DNA from: Ophiosphaerella korrae
Lineage: Eukaryota; Ascomycota; Dothideomycetes; Pleosporales; Phaeosphaeriaceae
Direction of reading: 5' to 3'
Length of the DNA stretch: 64,000 bases
NCBI GenBank assembly: GCA_028456385.1
Contig: JALNQF010000006.1
Span: forward strand, 434,001-498,000
The notes under the pieces were generated by a model. The model saw only the letters and a list, made by a program, of their open reading frames with translations. It ran no database searches and was not told the DNA's origin. The translations under genes were made by a program, and so were the position numbers. Shown here piece after piece: positions 46,577 through 58,598 of the stretch. Numbering within the stretch: position 1 is the first letter of the stretch; the number at the start of each line of letters is the position of its first letter.

Positions 46577-47623
46577 ATGCAATCCACAATACCGATTCAG
46601 CATCTCAGATGCTTTACCACCACCTCCGGAAATAGCTCTGCCAATTGCGGCTCGGACTTTTCGTATCCCACTCCTGCGACAACCCCTTCAACCACTCCCA
46701 CTTTCGCCTTGACCCTTCAGAAACACCAACTTACTAATCATGACCTGACGAGTATCCACGAGCTGCTTGTCGATGTTGCTAAAGCTGGCGGCAGTATCAT
46801 GCTTGATGCTGAACATGAATTCTTAGTCGCCGCATCCACTAAAAACAATACGTCGGATTTAGTCACACAATACGACAAACAAGTCGAAGACATGGTGGAG
46901 AAACGCGTTCGAGCTGCATACCCTCACTTTTCCTTCCTAGGCGAAGAAACTTTCAAGCATGGTACAAAGCTTGCTGGCTCACCGACGTTCGTTTGCGATC
47001 CCATTGACGGAACACTGAACTTTTCTAAAGGTGTTCCAAACTGCGCCATCTCACTAGCCTTGACGATAGACAAAAAGCCTGTAGTCGGCGTAGTCTACAA
47101 TCCGTTTCGTGGTGACATGTACACTGCTATCAAGAACCAAGGCTCGTTCTTAACGAAAACATCTACAGGCGCTCGCTATAGGCTCCCATTACAGACTATT
47201 CCGGCACCTATGCCTACGCTCCGATCCTGTCTTATTGCTATTGAGTGGGGAAATCAGCGCAAAGGTCCCAACTGGCAACTCCGAACAAGCGTACACAAGG
47301 CACTATTGACCGACGACGACGAGGGTGGCGCCTTCTGCAAGTCCATTCGCTCCAATGGCTCTGCTGGTCTCAATTTTTGTTATGTTGCTCAAGGCATTCT
47401 TGACTGCTATTGGGAGGGCGGTGTTTGGATCTGGGATGTCTGCGCCGGATGGATTATCCTCGAGGAGGCCGGTGGGATTGTTGCATCTGCAAATCCTGGC
47501 GACTGGGACCCGACATTAGAAGGCCGACTCTACTTTAGCGTCCGCCACGCTAAACGCGATGAGCAGGAAGCCGTTGTCAAAGAGCTTTGGGATATCATGG
47601 GTGATCGCACCTTTGTCTATTAA
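46577..47623 (+). CDS. Inositol monophosphatase family protein
   Basis: Metal-dependent phosphatase of the IMPase/QutG family, which dephosphorylates inositol monophosphates or similar small phosphates. It is a single exon of 348 aa; the extra ~45-residue Ser/Thr/Pro-rich N-terminus (MQSTIPIQHLRCFTTTSG) could be a mitochondrial presequence. Catalytic elements: FLGEETF (metal Glu), CDPIDGTLNF (the DPIDGT motif) and GGVWIWDVCAGWIILEEAGG (second metal Asp). CYVAQGILDCYW is also typical. No quinate-pathway genes sit beside it, so I cannot call it QutG. Confidence 0.9.
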   Translation: MQSTIPIQHLRCFTTTSGNSSANCGSDFSYPTPATTPSTTPTFALTLQKHQLTNHDLTSIHELLVDVAKAGGSIMLDAEHEFLVAASTKNNTSDLVTQYDKQVEDMVEKRVRAAYPHFSFLGEETFKHGTKLAGSPTFVCDPIDGTLNFSKGVPNCAISLALTIDKKPVVGVVYNPFRGDMYTAIKNQGSFLTKTSTGARYRLPLQTIPAPMPTLRSCLIAIEWGNQRKGPNWQLRTSVHKALLTDDDEGGAFCKSIRSNGSAGLNFCYVAQGILDCYWEGGVWIWDVCAGWIILEEAGGIVASANPGDWDPTLEGRLYFSVRHAKRDEQEAVVKELWDIMGDRTFVY

Positions 47624-48275
47624 AGACTTGATATCAATGACTAAGCACTTGGCTTCAATGCTGCTCTTCATCTTCATGAGACACTCAGTTTTCTCTTTTT
47701 CTCTTTTCCAAAGGATGAGTGATTTAAATTTTTGTCTGGCGCTAATTGTTTCATTTGTTGTAGGGTGGCATTTTTATATTTTCTAAAATACCCGTCGACA
47801 TGTCCTACTAGATTTCATAGTTAATATTGATAAGAATGGTGGCATCTAGCAAGATATCATTCTGTGTTAGGCTTGTTATCTCATGTAAAGGCTCTACAGA
47901 AGTGGAGGTGCGCAGTTATTGCTCCTTCCAGTGCGCTAACCCAGAAGCCTGTCTTTTCCGGTAGCTCAGGCTACTCCTACCACAGTAATCGTAGCTACTG
48001 TAACAAGGGAGAGTGTCGTGTATCGATTACATCAACCTCTCAACTTTCATCCACCATAATTACATACGCATCACAGCATACTCGCCCAACACATTGGTTA
48101 TTTTACAACCTCCTTCGACTAAGCCGTTATCGCCCTTATATCACCTATCTTGTGTATTGTTCCCACCTATCTTTTTTTATCCAACCCTCTTTGTCTATCT
48201 TCATTTTGGATCACAACCCTCCTCAGCCTAATCTAACAGCAGCTAAATTGTAGAACAAGTTGTTCGCAGAAGTTG
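47624..48275. other. Intergenic, 0.65 kb
   Basis: Pyrimidine-rich, AT-biased. An open frame at 47864-48253 has no recognisable protein. Confidence 0.5.
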
Positions 48276-48995
48276 ATGCTCTTTCGAAGCCCGCCTGAAT
48301 CGACAGAACCCTCTCACTCCAGGGCAGCTGCACAACAAGCGGGGCGAAACAACGTTGAGACCTATCAGTTGCTACTATCTCGCCCCCACCAACAGCCAGC
48401 GAAGAAAAAAGTCACATTCCGTCCAAAGCACAAGCAAGAAAACTATAATCAACCTACGCCGACAGAGAGGTTACGATCATTGCGGAACAGGCTACACCAA
48501 GTTGAGAAACGACAACGCCGAAAAGACAGGAAGGCAAATAAACGGGCGAACAGTGTTACAGTGGGCCGTAAAAGAGACGAGATAAACTTTGCAGTGAAGA
48601 AATTGGCCAGAGGCAAATTTTGAGACACATCCGTTCCAACTCACGAGCCATTGTGTGCATTGATGCTCACGACAATTCCACATGTATCTACTGCTCCTCA
48701 AACAGCACAAGATCGACGAATAATAGAGACACGGAAATTGCATCACAAAGAGCGAAAATTGCGGAAAGAGAAACGGGAGCTCAAGCGAGCAGAAAGGAGC
48801 GCCAAATATAAAAAGAAGGAGGCCAAGACCGATCCAGTCATAGCAGGTCTATCAGCACAAAGCGAGGAAGCTGAAGTCAAAGCTGCGGCGAAAAAAGCGA
48901 GGCAGGCAGCTCGAAAGACCAAGGTCAAGAGAATATTGACGAAGGCTAAGCTCAGGGCCAAAAAGTCCCTTATTTCGTACTCACTAAGACGTTAG
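48276..48995 (+). CDS. Hypothetical very basic protein(s), structure uncertain
   Basis: I do not recognise this. Two consecutive open frames on the same strand, 48276-48623 and 48663-48995, are both very rich in Lys, Arg and Glu. The first contains KKKVTFRPKHKQEN and a helix-like LRSLRNRLHQVEKRQRRKDR. The second has RKLHHKERKLRKEKRELKR and KKARQAARKTKVKRILTKA. The shared composition suggests two exons of one gene, but I could not find a splice pair that I trust, and a decayed gene is possible. Long charged helices would fit a nucleolar or RNA-associated protein; that is only a guess. Confidence 0.35.
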
Positions 48996-49707
48996 CTAGC
49001 CTATTCACACCCGTCACAAATTTACATAAGCGTTATTGTTCGGTCTTTCGTAACTGTTCTACTCACTGCCAAGATCTGGACGTCCACCTGTAGCCAGACG
49101 TTTATGCCTATCCTGGTGCCTTTAAGCACGCCTCCCAACAGTCTAGGGATCCTGAGGTCTCAAAGAGGTTCAGAAATCTGTTCGAGAGACTAAAGGTGCA
49201 TGGCAGAGAGTGGTGGCGCCACCATCCCAGACCCAGGTGCTGAGCGTCAATTTATTTTTCATCATGTAACCTGTTATGTCCAAGTCTATGCACCCACGAT
49301 TGTGCAATTCTGCACGTCGAGCCAGCAGCGGCCAGGAGAGACCAATAACTCGTTTGAGTCAAGAATGGAGGAGGCACAGCAACAATCACTTTCTTGTATA
49401 AGCTCCAGTGTGGAAGACTATCAAACACACAAACCGACTGGCAAAAGACAAGCAATTCTTGACTGGCTTATCTTACGACTACTTAGAATACGCAAGAGAA
49501 ATTTTTGTTACGAGCCATGAAGTCAAACCCAAAGAGACATTGCGAGAGGTTTTGGTTCTGGCGAAGGCTTCAGTTCCACAACAAAGCAGCTCAATGTGAA
49601 GATGTCAAGGTTGTTGAGGTTGTGCTTGGACGCGATGTGGTCCGGAAGTGACACGGACCTCCGCAGCTCTTGCGACTTTCAGATCACATTTCGTCATCCC
49701 TCACACA
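48996..49707. other. Intergenic, GatB upstream
   Basis: About 700 bp. Overlapping open frames at 49200-49520 and 49408-49599 carry no known pattern. Confidence 0.5.
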
Positions 49708-51581
49708 ATGCTCGCCAACACGACCCGCAATATATCTGCTACTGTTTCAAAGCAGCAATATGTCTGTCAAGTATGCTTGCGCAGAGTCTGGAGCTCGAAA
49801 TTGAGCCGATCCCATGTAAATATAAGCACGTTGAGGCGAACGCTGCAGACCGACAGCCAAGTAAATACACAGCATGATATTCCCTTTCGTAAAGCCCTAA
49901 AAGATGCAGCGAAACAACAAAAGAAGGAAAAGAAGAGTGCGTCTGGGTCATTACAGCCTTCTGATAATAGCCCCGATCCGCTGCTAGAGAAATGGGAGCT
50001 TACTGTCGGCATCGAGATTCACGCCGAATTGAATACAGCCCGGAAGCTTTTCTCAAGGGCAGCCACTTCAGCTGGCGATGCCCCAAACAGCCATGTATCT
50101 CTCTTTGATGCAGCATTTCCTGGCAGTCAACCTCATTTCCAAAAGGAAACTCTTATACCTGCCATACGTGGCGCCCTGGCCCTCAATTCTCACATACAAC
50201 GTAAGAGTAGCTTCGACCGCAAGCACTACTTCTATCAAGACCAGCCGGCTGGCTATCAGATTACCCAATTTTATGAACCTTTTGCCCGCGGTGGATACAT
50301 TCTCCTACACACCCACGACTTCCCACCTGGTGCCGCCCCTCCAGACTGCCCCATCTCCATCGGTATCAAACAAGTGCAGATGGAGCAGGATACCGCCAAA
50401 ACCGTACAGCAGCCTCCTTCGACCCACCTACTCGACTTCAACCGCGTTTCTCATCCTCTGATAGAGATTATCACTTATCCTCATATTCATGACCCTAAGG
50501 TTGCTGCAGCGTGTGTGCGCAAGATCCAGACTATCCTGAAGACCGTCAATGCATGTACAGCTGGTATGGAGATGGGTGGGCTACGCGCTGATGTCAATGT
50601 TTCCATTCGTGAACGTAATAAACAAACACCAGACGCCACTCATTCCTATCATGGCGTAGAAGGGTTAGGTCAGCGCACAGAGATCAAAAACCTTGCAAGC
50701 GTAAAAGCCGTAGAAGACGCTATTGTGGCTGAACGCGATCGCCAGATTGACCTCCTTGAAAGTGGAGGTGTTGTCGAGGGTGAAACTCGCGGCTGGACTC
50801 TGGGGAACAAAACTACTAAGCGTTTGAGGGGCAAGGAGGGTGAGATCGATTATCGATACATGCCCGACCCAGATGTTGCACCCGTGATAATTAAAGACGA
50901 TCTTCTCCAGCAGCTTCGTCTCACTCTTCCTAGGCTTCCAGATGAAACGCTTAACATACTCACTCAAGAGTACGGACTTTCAATCAAAGACGCGACCACT
51001 CTACTCTCCCTTGACGGTGGTGATCGATTAGAGTATTTCTTTGCTGTTCTAAGCCGATTGCGGGAATCTCGTCTTCCTGAGATGAGTCAGACTGAGCAAG
51101 GCAGAATAACTGGTAACTGGTATGTGGTTCGCCCAAATTCTTCAAGCGCTCGTTAATCAATTTCAGGGTATTGATGGAGCTCGGGAGTCTCTTTAAGGAT
51201 CAAGACTGGGATAGTTCCCGTGTTACAGCCGGGCAGCTTGCTTCTATCATCACACACGTCATATGCAAGGAGATTACCTCGCGTTCTGGGAAGAAACTTC
51301 TCCTGATGAAATTTGAAGGTGATCGACGATCGACGAAACAGATGATCCATGACGAAGACATTTACTTTCGACCTTTATCTAGAGCTGAATATATTGCTTT
51401 GGCTCAGACTCTGCTCCAAGAAAAGCCGAATATGGTCAAGGATATTATAGAGAAGAAGCAGGAGAAGAAGATCAAATGGTTTGTGGGGCAGATGATTTTG
51501 AAAAATCCAGATGGTAGTGTCGACGCAGGTGTTGCAGAACGCATCCTGAAAGAACAACTCGGCCTCGCAGAAGCGGAGTGA
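49708..51581 (+). CDS. PET112: Mitochondrial glutamyl-tRNA(Gln) amidotransferase subunit B
   Basis: GatB subunit of the enzyme that turns Glu-tRNA(Gln) into Gln-tRNA(Gln) in mitochondria. Two exons, 49708-51119 and 51167-51581, joined as [14 protein letters not shown], give 608 aa. The catalytic cradle has [55 protein letters not shown] and [26 protein letters not shown] and [13 protein letters not shown] follow. The C-terminal YqeY-like tail includes [15 protein letters not shown]. The ATG at 49708 ([15 protein letters not shown]) opens a plausible mitochondrial presequence. Confidence 0.95.
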
Positions 51582-51894
51582 TAAAATCATAGCCAAAAGA
51601 ATGTACAACTCCAAATTTATGGTGCATACATCTTAGAAAAAGATTCTGTCTGCCCCGCCGCTTGGTGAACGTTTGCCCATAACCATTGGTTGCCATGTTT
51701 CATTTCTCTGGTCGGTTGACTCGTTTCTGAGTAGCACACCAAACATCTTAATGATAACAGAACGCCAGATAGTCATACCTCGCAATTTTTATTCAAAACT
51801 TCCACATTTACTCCACGTCATAGTCTATATGGTGTCCCATTTTTCCCAATACTGCTTTTCTTTCCACAAAATTCGAAGCCATTGCGTCTTTATC
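51582..51894. other. Intergenic, 0.3 kb
   Basis: Nothing recognised; 3' flank of GatB and promoter of the following small gene. Confidence 0.5.
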
Positions 51895-52393
51895 ATGTTA
51901 TCTCAATACCTCCCGAACATCACCAATCTCTATCAGCAATCTGAAATTAGAAAGAGGCAATCAGCCATCGCAGAGGTAGCAGCTAAAGAAGACATCACCT
52001 CGGAATCCAGTTCAACAAAAGCTGATAGCTTGGTCAACCTTAAAGCGAAGGACTGCGCGAAGCCAACGGCCCACCCCGAAGAGGCATGGAAGTACTATTC
52101 GCAGCATTCTCCAAAAACGAGGAAGCAGAAACTCAATGATGCCGCAGCAAAGTACGGGTGTATCGCTGACAACCTTGACAACAACAAAAGGAACCACGTT
52201 AGTTACCGCCACGCTATGCTCATTTTCATGGCCCATCCCTAAATTCTCGTGATAGGACACCGCCTTACTCGCATACAAAAGCGACAGCATCGAAGAAATT
52301 CAGTCTCGAGTGCGCGAGAGGCTGAGCCAGCTTGACGAAGACGCCAGGAAGGGAGCTCAAGCGGGAATAAGACAACAACGACGACTAGAATAG
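51895..52393 (+). CDS. Hypothetical small charged protein
   Basis: Not recognised. Two exons, 51895-52197 and 52256-52393, with a 58-bp intron (donor GTTAGT, acceptor GATAG) join in frame to give 146 aa. The N-terminal half is Lys/Ser/Ala-rich (LVNLKAKDCAKPTAHPEEAW), a central YYSQHSPKTRKQKLNDAAAK follows, and exon 2 is a strongly helical DTALLAYKSDSIEEIQSRVR stretch. There is no signal peptide or membrane segment. The clean intron supports a real gene. The stop is three bases before a T9A29 low-complexity run. Confidence 0.5.
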
Positions 52394-52398
52394 AAGTT

Positions 52399-52436
<38 letters not shown>

Positions 52437-53341
52437 TGCGAGAGAATAGATTCGCCCTTGCAGGTCTTACTAGTGTGGAGACGAGCGCCTGATTGGTGAG
52501 GATGATGATAATAATGATGTAAACAAAAAGCAACTTTGGATATTTTAGAGTACAATTACACGGAGGAAACTTATTAGACCTAACTCGGTTAATTGCCATT
52601 TTTGTACTTTTGGCAATTATATTATGTAAACAAGTCAAAGCAGCTTGCACAAGGTTGGGTTGATGAGATTGAAATACAATGTGAAAGGTGTCATCTTTGA
52701 AGGCGATGTGCGTATTCACTCTTAACAGCATCCTTTGAGTGCATTCTGCCCTTCCTAACGCAGCTTGCGGTATACCGTCTCATGTGACTGAGTAGTGATG
52801 TTATGACTTTCGAAATCTTCGTGACACTTGCGCAGCCATAGACACGAGAATATTCGGAATGCTTCACCAGATAAGTTATTGCATGGTATCTCATCACCAT
52901 CGAGATGTATCGCTCAGTCACTAAACCTTCATAGTTAACCATTAAGGGGTACAGGCAGTGGGCACGGTTAGTTTTTGCTGTCTGGTTAGCGATGGCGAAA
53001 GAAACGACGAATGGAACAAAATCGGCTGCTCGACGTAAGCACCACGGCATCACATCGTAATCGCACAAATAGCCCACCGCAGCGCTAAACTGCAGACGAG
53101 TCCTAAGAGCCATAGGCTCTTAAGAGACGGTCCGGGCATCAAGGTTTGTTCAGGAATAGATGAATTCGATAGAAGACACTATCCCTCAGCCACCACGCTG
53201 ACAGCCGACGACAGAAGTCGACGCTGCAGGAGTCAACGTGCGCCAATCGGCAACACGGACTCCAGGACCCATGCCAAAGGTATGATATTTTTGTCCCTGT
53301 CCACCCAGACGCCGTGTAGTCATGCACATGATTCCAAACGT
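52394..53341. other. Intergenic, 0.95 kb, with T9A29 tract
   Basis: No gene recognised. A 140-codon minus-strand open frame (52691-53113) has no known pattern. A long homopolymer lies at the left edge. Confidence 0.5.
52397..52434. repeat. T9A29 low-complexity tract
   Basis: Nine T followed by 29 A on the plus strand, starting 3 bp after a stop codon. Confidence 0.9.
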
Positions 53342-53948
53342 CTATGCGACGAGCTGGATAACACCACCCGCCTCCTTGATCTTCTTCTCAGCCTCGGCGG
53401 AAACGTATCGGGCACGGACAACGATAGGAACCTCAGGAAGGCGACCCTTGCCAAGGAGCTTTGAGTAGCCGTGGTCGAGGAGGTTGATTACTGGGGCTTT
53501 GTCGCCCTTCTTTGCGAGGTAGGCGTCGCGCTTCTCGGCGGGAACGAGAGACCAGAGCTTCTCAAGATTGAGGGTGGGCTTCCAGAAGCCGTTTTGCATC
53601 TTGTGAACTACCCTAAATTAGAACTCGGCAATTATACTAGACAGAGCGAGGGGCATACAGTATCTCATTCCGACCTTTCCAAAGTAACCAGGGTGGTACT
53701 TGTCGATGTTGGTCCTGTGGTGATGCTGACCACCGGCCATACCACGACCACCGGGATGCTTCCTCTGTGCAGGTGTCAATTGATGTTCTGATGCTACTGA
53801 GAAGTGCGATGACTAACGTGCTTGCCGACACGACCGTGACCGGCGGAAACGTGGCCGCGGTGTTTGCGGGTCTTTGACAATCTACGTGTAATAGCTGTTA
53901 GCGACTATCATTGCAATTTCTAGCATCTATATCGTACCTGGTGGGCAT
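53342..53948 (-). CDS. RPL28: 60S ribosomal protein uL15 (L28/L27a)
   Basis: Large-subunit ribosomal protein. Four exons, 53938-53948 (11 bp), 53818-53881, 53659-53764 and 53342-53607, give 148 aa, the family length. The reconstructed protein opens [20 protein letters not shown], continues [18 protein letters not shown] and [19 protein letters not shown], and ends [12 protein letters not shown]. The 11-bp first exon with the intron right after the start is typical of ribosomal protein genes. Confidence 0.96.
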
Positions 53949-54331
53949 ATTGACGGCTTTGTTGTCTGTGGTTAGTGTCGAAGTTCTGCTTCAGAAACCA
54001 TGTTCCTCAAGTGGGCAAAAACCTAAGCGAGCAACACCCGGGCCGATAGTTATTCCATGGCCACGTGAGCCTTACTGGACAGCACTATCTGGCTGAAGAA
54101 CGTATTATCGATACATGGCCCTAGTGTAATTCAAAGACGTCGCTATTTACGCTGGTTACGTATATACCCCATCGCTATGCAATACAATTCAAAATATCGT
54201 CACCAAAGTCCTAGCCCCAGTATGGTGTCCGTAAGCCGACAAAGGTTGACCCTACGTCGCTCGTATCCTCCTTCTTACGTTGACCTGCGAGCTACTAGTC
54301 ATTAGCACAATCCAATTAATAAGATAGTCAT
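53949..54331. other. Intergenic, RPL28 promoter / SEC24 3' flank
   Basis: 383 bp; holds the RPL28 promoter. I see no assignable motif. Confidence 0.5.
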
Positions 54332-57300
54332 CTACTGTACCTCTAGTTGTATATGCCTATGAACATGCACTAGCCAGTCCACATAACTCTGGGCCTCGTT
54401 GTTGCGATCCTCATATAACAATCGTGCAAATTCATACTCTGCGCCATCCAGCCCTTGGCGAGCCAGCTGTATTGTCAGAGCCTTTGATGACCTAGTTCCT
54501 TCCATATATTGTAGAATATTTCGTACCTGCGCGTTCAGATGTGTATCTAGAACGGGCAATGACGACTGGAATGGATCAAGGGCTTTGAGGCTGTCAAAGC
54601 CCTCGCCAAAGAGATCTTCAAGCAGATTTGGTGAGACTTGTCCATGGAGCCATAGTAGACAGATTTGGCCATTGTCCACAAGGTATGCGCCACCTTCTTC
54701 AACTTTCGAGAATGAAGCTCGAACACCATCGGGCATAACCAAATATCCCTTCTCGTTGGCGAAACCAACCTTCTCATCGAGGTCGTGTATTGAGATGATT
54801 CGAGGGTAGAGGTACAGAGACATCTCCAAAGGTCCCATCGATTTAATCATACGCATATCATGCACTCTTCGGTCAGTTGGCTCCTTCCCGCCTTTGAAGG
54901 CCCTTGATTTGATCAAACCAAGGATATACATGCCAAATTCCTTCAAATTCTCGGGCAACACAAGCTGTCCAGGAGGATTATTTCCTGTAAAGTTCTTCCT
55001 GTATCCGGCAAGGATGTCTACAGTCTTTTCTGTCAATGCGCCTCTTATCTCTTTGGGATTCTTCTCTGTCATACGTGCGGCCGCCTCCTTCGCAATGATA
55101 CTAACCACGGCGTCCTGATCCACAAACTTCATACATTCCCCTGTGTTCGGGCTAACGCTGGCCACGGTGTTTGTACACCGGACTCGCCGCTCGCCGCTAG
55201 CGGTTGTATATAGTAGAGCACTCTGAAAGTGAGCGTCGAGTGCAGGGTCAAGTTTTCCGTCGTAGCTGAACAGCACACCGATGGCTTTATCGGCATCAAT
55301 GACGCCGAATTCGAGGTCCGCGCCGAAGGTGTGATGATGAAAATTTCCATGGTATGCAGAGACTTGCAAGCCATTAGAGCACCGAACCTTCATCATAGCC
55401 TGATAGCCAGTTTCACGCGTGACCGTGTGCTTAATTTCTTTCGATAGCTTGAGAGTATCACGCGGCGAGTGGAAAGTAGGGTAATAAAACACTTCGCCAC
55501 CTGTAATAGCTGAGACATGACCTAAAAATAGTCAGCTGTTTGCTCTCCTTCTTGTAGAGGTATCGTACCAATGGTCGCAATATCTAGATAACCACCACTT
55601 GGGGCAGCTAAGAAAAAATCTACCCCAACGCCACTTTGTACCATCTTTTCTGCAATTTTGGTAAAGCCAGGATGCTCGGTCTTGAGAAGTTTCTTTTCGG
55701 CATCTGTATTATGCACATTACCATCGTCTCGGAGGAAGAGCCGCCCAGGTCCCCAAGTGGGCAACGCAGCCAATGAGCATACAATCTTCCCTCCTGTAGC
55801 TGCCAATGCTGCCACCGCCGAGCTCAACGTTGGCAGTAGAGCAGGTTCAGGGTGCTTGAATTCTGAGAACATATTTGGTAATCGGGTGAGGAGAGACGTG
55901 ATTACTGTCTTAGATTGTGCTGGATCAACGAACAAACCTTCGCTAAATGGCACGAACGGGTCCTCAAGATCCGGCATAACCAGCATTTGTGCACCTTGAA
56001 GATCGGGACTCAAGTTGTAAAAATGCATTTCCTTGTCGTAAGTAACGATGCCGACTTTTGCGCTTTTTGGTAGCTGTGAAACCATTTCACCTTCATTCAC
56101 TTCATTGGTTGACTGGCCATATAGGGCGCTCATTATGCCCTGGCAGAATCCATCCAAAAACCCACGGTTGACAGCCTCAGCCGATACATCAATGAGGAAG
56201 AGCCATCGCAGACCGACAGGTTCTCTAGACCAATACTCTTTCGGAACTACGAAGTCGACCGTGCCACGCATCAACTCTGGTCGTTGAAGCCTGTCCGTCC
56301 GCACGCCCGTGTGATCTGTAGGTGCAAAGTACTCTCCCGGGGTATCGTTTGGATGAGTGCACATATTGCACACGAATTTATTTCCGCCAGACTTGAATTG
56401 CATGAACGGATTGATGTATGCTCGACATCTCCGACATCTTGGGGGACCAGAATCGCCAAAGTCCAGCACTGGAATTGGTTGCTCCCCTTCTTGAAGAGGA
56501 GCTAGCGGCTGTAAAATGAGGCCAAGCGGCAAGGCGGTCGTAGCAAGAGCATCATTTGAAATGGGGATGCTATTTAATGTCAATCTTGCATGCTTGGGAG
56601 AGGAGTTTCCCTGGTCGAAGGCAACAAAAGGTACGGTAGCAGGTGGTGGCAGATGGTGTTCCATTGTGGGGTATATGTTGTCTAGATAATACCTCGCAGG
56701 CGCATCTCGAGATCTGGGCACGCTTGGTATCTGCTCTGGGTCAACCCGTCCCTGTGCAGATCCTACTGGAGTCCCAATCTGGTGCGGCGCAGCGGGTGCT
56801 CTTGTTCCGTATTGAGCCGGAGAAGCTTGGTTTGTAGGGCTAAATAATGTGTTTGCTGGAGCTGGGAACTGGGACATTGCTGCGGTGATTTGAGGCTCCT
56901 GCCATGGCGTCCCACCCGCCTGCGGTGAGTTCTGGTTGAACTGTGTGGATGTACCGCTCTGCGGCATGCCATTGAAGGCCTGAGAGCTCCCTCCAGGTCC
57001 CTCGAGGTTGTGATATGCGTGCCTGTTCTTCTTTTTGTGCCTCGATTGCGCGGCCGGGTCTACGCCCAGTCCAACCGTTCCCATCTGCGACGTCAAGTTG
57101 TTCACATCCTGGTCGCCTGGGTATACGGGATGTGCTCCTGGTGTTACCTGTGGTGGGAAATGGCTCTCTTGTTGCATTGGTGAGCCATACTGCGGTGTCG
57201 TGCCCATGTATTGATTTGGGGCTTGCCCTATCGCAGGACTTCCGCTTTGCTGATAACCTGCTGGACCAGCCGCGACAGGTGGTCGCCACTGGCCTGGCTC

Positions 57301-57357
57301 GTCCTTCCGTCCTGTTCCATTCGCGTTTGGGGAATCCGTCCCCATTGCGTTGTACAT
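54332..57357 (-). CDS. SEC24: COPII coat protein Sec24
   Basis: Cargo-binding subunit of the COPII inner coat, forming vesicles at ER exit sites. Two exons, 55569-57357 and 54332-55521, joined across a 47-bp intron, give 992 aa. An N-terminal disordered Pro/Gln/Gly region (~230 aa) precedes the zinc finger (CRRCRAYINPFM and KFVCNMC). The vWA-like trunk has WLFLIDVSAEAVNRGFLDG and KVGIVTYDKEMHFY; the beta-sandwich includes VRCSNGLQVSAYHGNFHHHT; the helical and gelsolin domains cover FKGGKEPTDRRVHDMRMI and VDNGQICLLWLHGQVSP. It looks complete and functional. Confidence 0.96.
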
Positions 57358-57852
57358 TGCGCAGTCGGATATGGTTGCGATGCGGGGCTGCTGGAGATGA
57401 GGTCGACGTTGAGGTCAAGGGTGGGATGACTTGGTGCGGACACAGCTTGAGGCAGAGGAACAGGGAGCCACGGGGCGAGTGGTATTTTTCAAATCATGAA
57501 TCAAGCATGCTGAAGCGGTCTAGGCGCAATGAATGGCCAGCCAGAAAAAGTTGATGATCTGGCCTGCACTTTCCTACACTATGAATATGAGTAGTGGTCT
57601 GTGCACACCCATGTACCTCTCTGTCCCTCACATGTTCGGATAACATGATACCATGTAAGCTTCAAGATATGCGATCAGTACCCAAACACACGACAAGGAA
57701 ATCTGGAGTGTTGATGTTGCTATTACAGTTTTCTAGTAGTTATTCTGCGCCTGTGAACTTCCATGGTCATGTATATGCTGTCGTCACTCGAGGGTCCCGA
57801 GGTCCAACTTGGTCGGATCCGCCTGGCCCTGGTCCCACCATGGCCCTCCCTA
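57358..57852. other. Intergenic, SEC24 promoter / APS2 3' flank
   Basis: About 500 bp; no gene recognised. Confidence 0.5.
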
Positions 57853-58598
57853 TCATTCTAACTTGTCTAAATGCGCCAGTCTTGTCAGCACAACTTGTTT
57901 ACTCGTCTCCTGGATTTCACCGGCCAGGAACACTTCGTCCAGGATTGCATAAACCTGCAATACATCAGTCTGCTGTTCCCTTCATTTGATATTGAGTGTG
58001 GCCTGTCTGCTCCAATTCCCAACTTGCACTGTGTCTCTGGGCCCCCACGCACCTTATAGAAATTAAACACAAGGTCTAGTTCGCACACATTTCCAAAGAA
58101 TGCATCTAGTACCTCGACAAAGAAGTGTATCGCTTCCAGATATGCGAGCTCGTTGTCATTGGTATCAACGCATGCGCAGAAGAAGAGGCCAGCGTAGCGG
58201 CGGTATACGATCTTGGACATATTGCGAAACTCGACGAAGTTGGACTGGTGTTTTTGGTCGCGGGGCGCAATGAGGCGGTGGACCTATTCCCAGGTTCAGT
58301 TAGGCATTGCAATTGCTACACAAGGCTCATGACAGTCTTGAAGCTACATACCTCGCCCTTCAACTTGACTTTCTCTTCATCCTGTTTCCTATCAGCGTTG
58401 TCCTTGCACTACCACGTGTATATTTGCGACCTACACTGTACGGCGCGTACCATTTCGCCAGCCGCGTCTTCCCTCTACAGTTCACCAATAATTAGCTGTC
58501 TGTGTGTGCTTGACGTATGATAGACACAGTGCATGGAAGTATGCGGATGTAAGCTGTACATACTGTCGGTTCTGTATTAAAATGAACGAGAGCACCAT
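57853..58598 (-). CDS. APS2: AP-2 clathrin adaptor sigma subunit
   Basis: Small (sigma) chain of the AP-2 endocytic adaptor, which binds dileucine cargo signals at the plasma membrane. Five exons, 58564-58598, 58435-58474, 58352-58381, 58283-58053 and 57853-57954, give 145 aa, the usual size. The joins are supported by [36 protein letters not shown] and [19 protein letters not shown]. The centre has [20 protein letters not shown] and the end [22 protein letters not shown]-1 sigma is an alternative, but the [16 protein letters not shown] and [14 protein letters not shown] pieces fit AP-2 better. Confidence 0.93.

Noticed and set aside
49200..49599. Overlapping open frames upstream of GatB
   Set aside because: Could not be joined to each other or to GatB; no known pattern.
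52691..53113. 140-codon minus-strand open frame
   Set aside because: Longest unassigned frame but no recognisable motif, intron or conserved block; kept only as a possibility.
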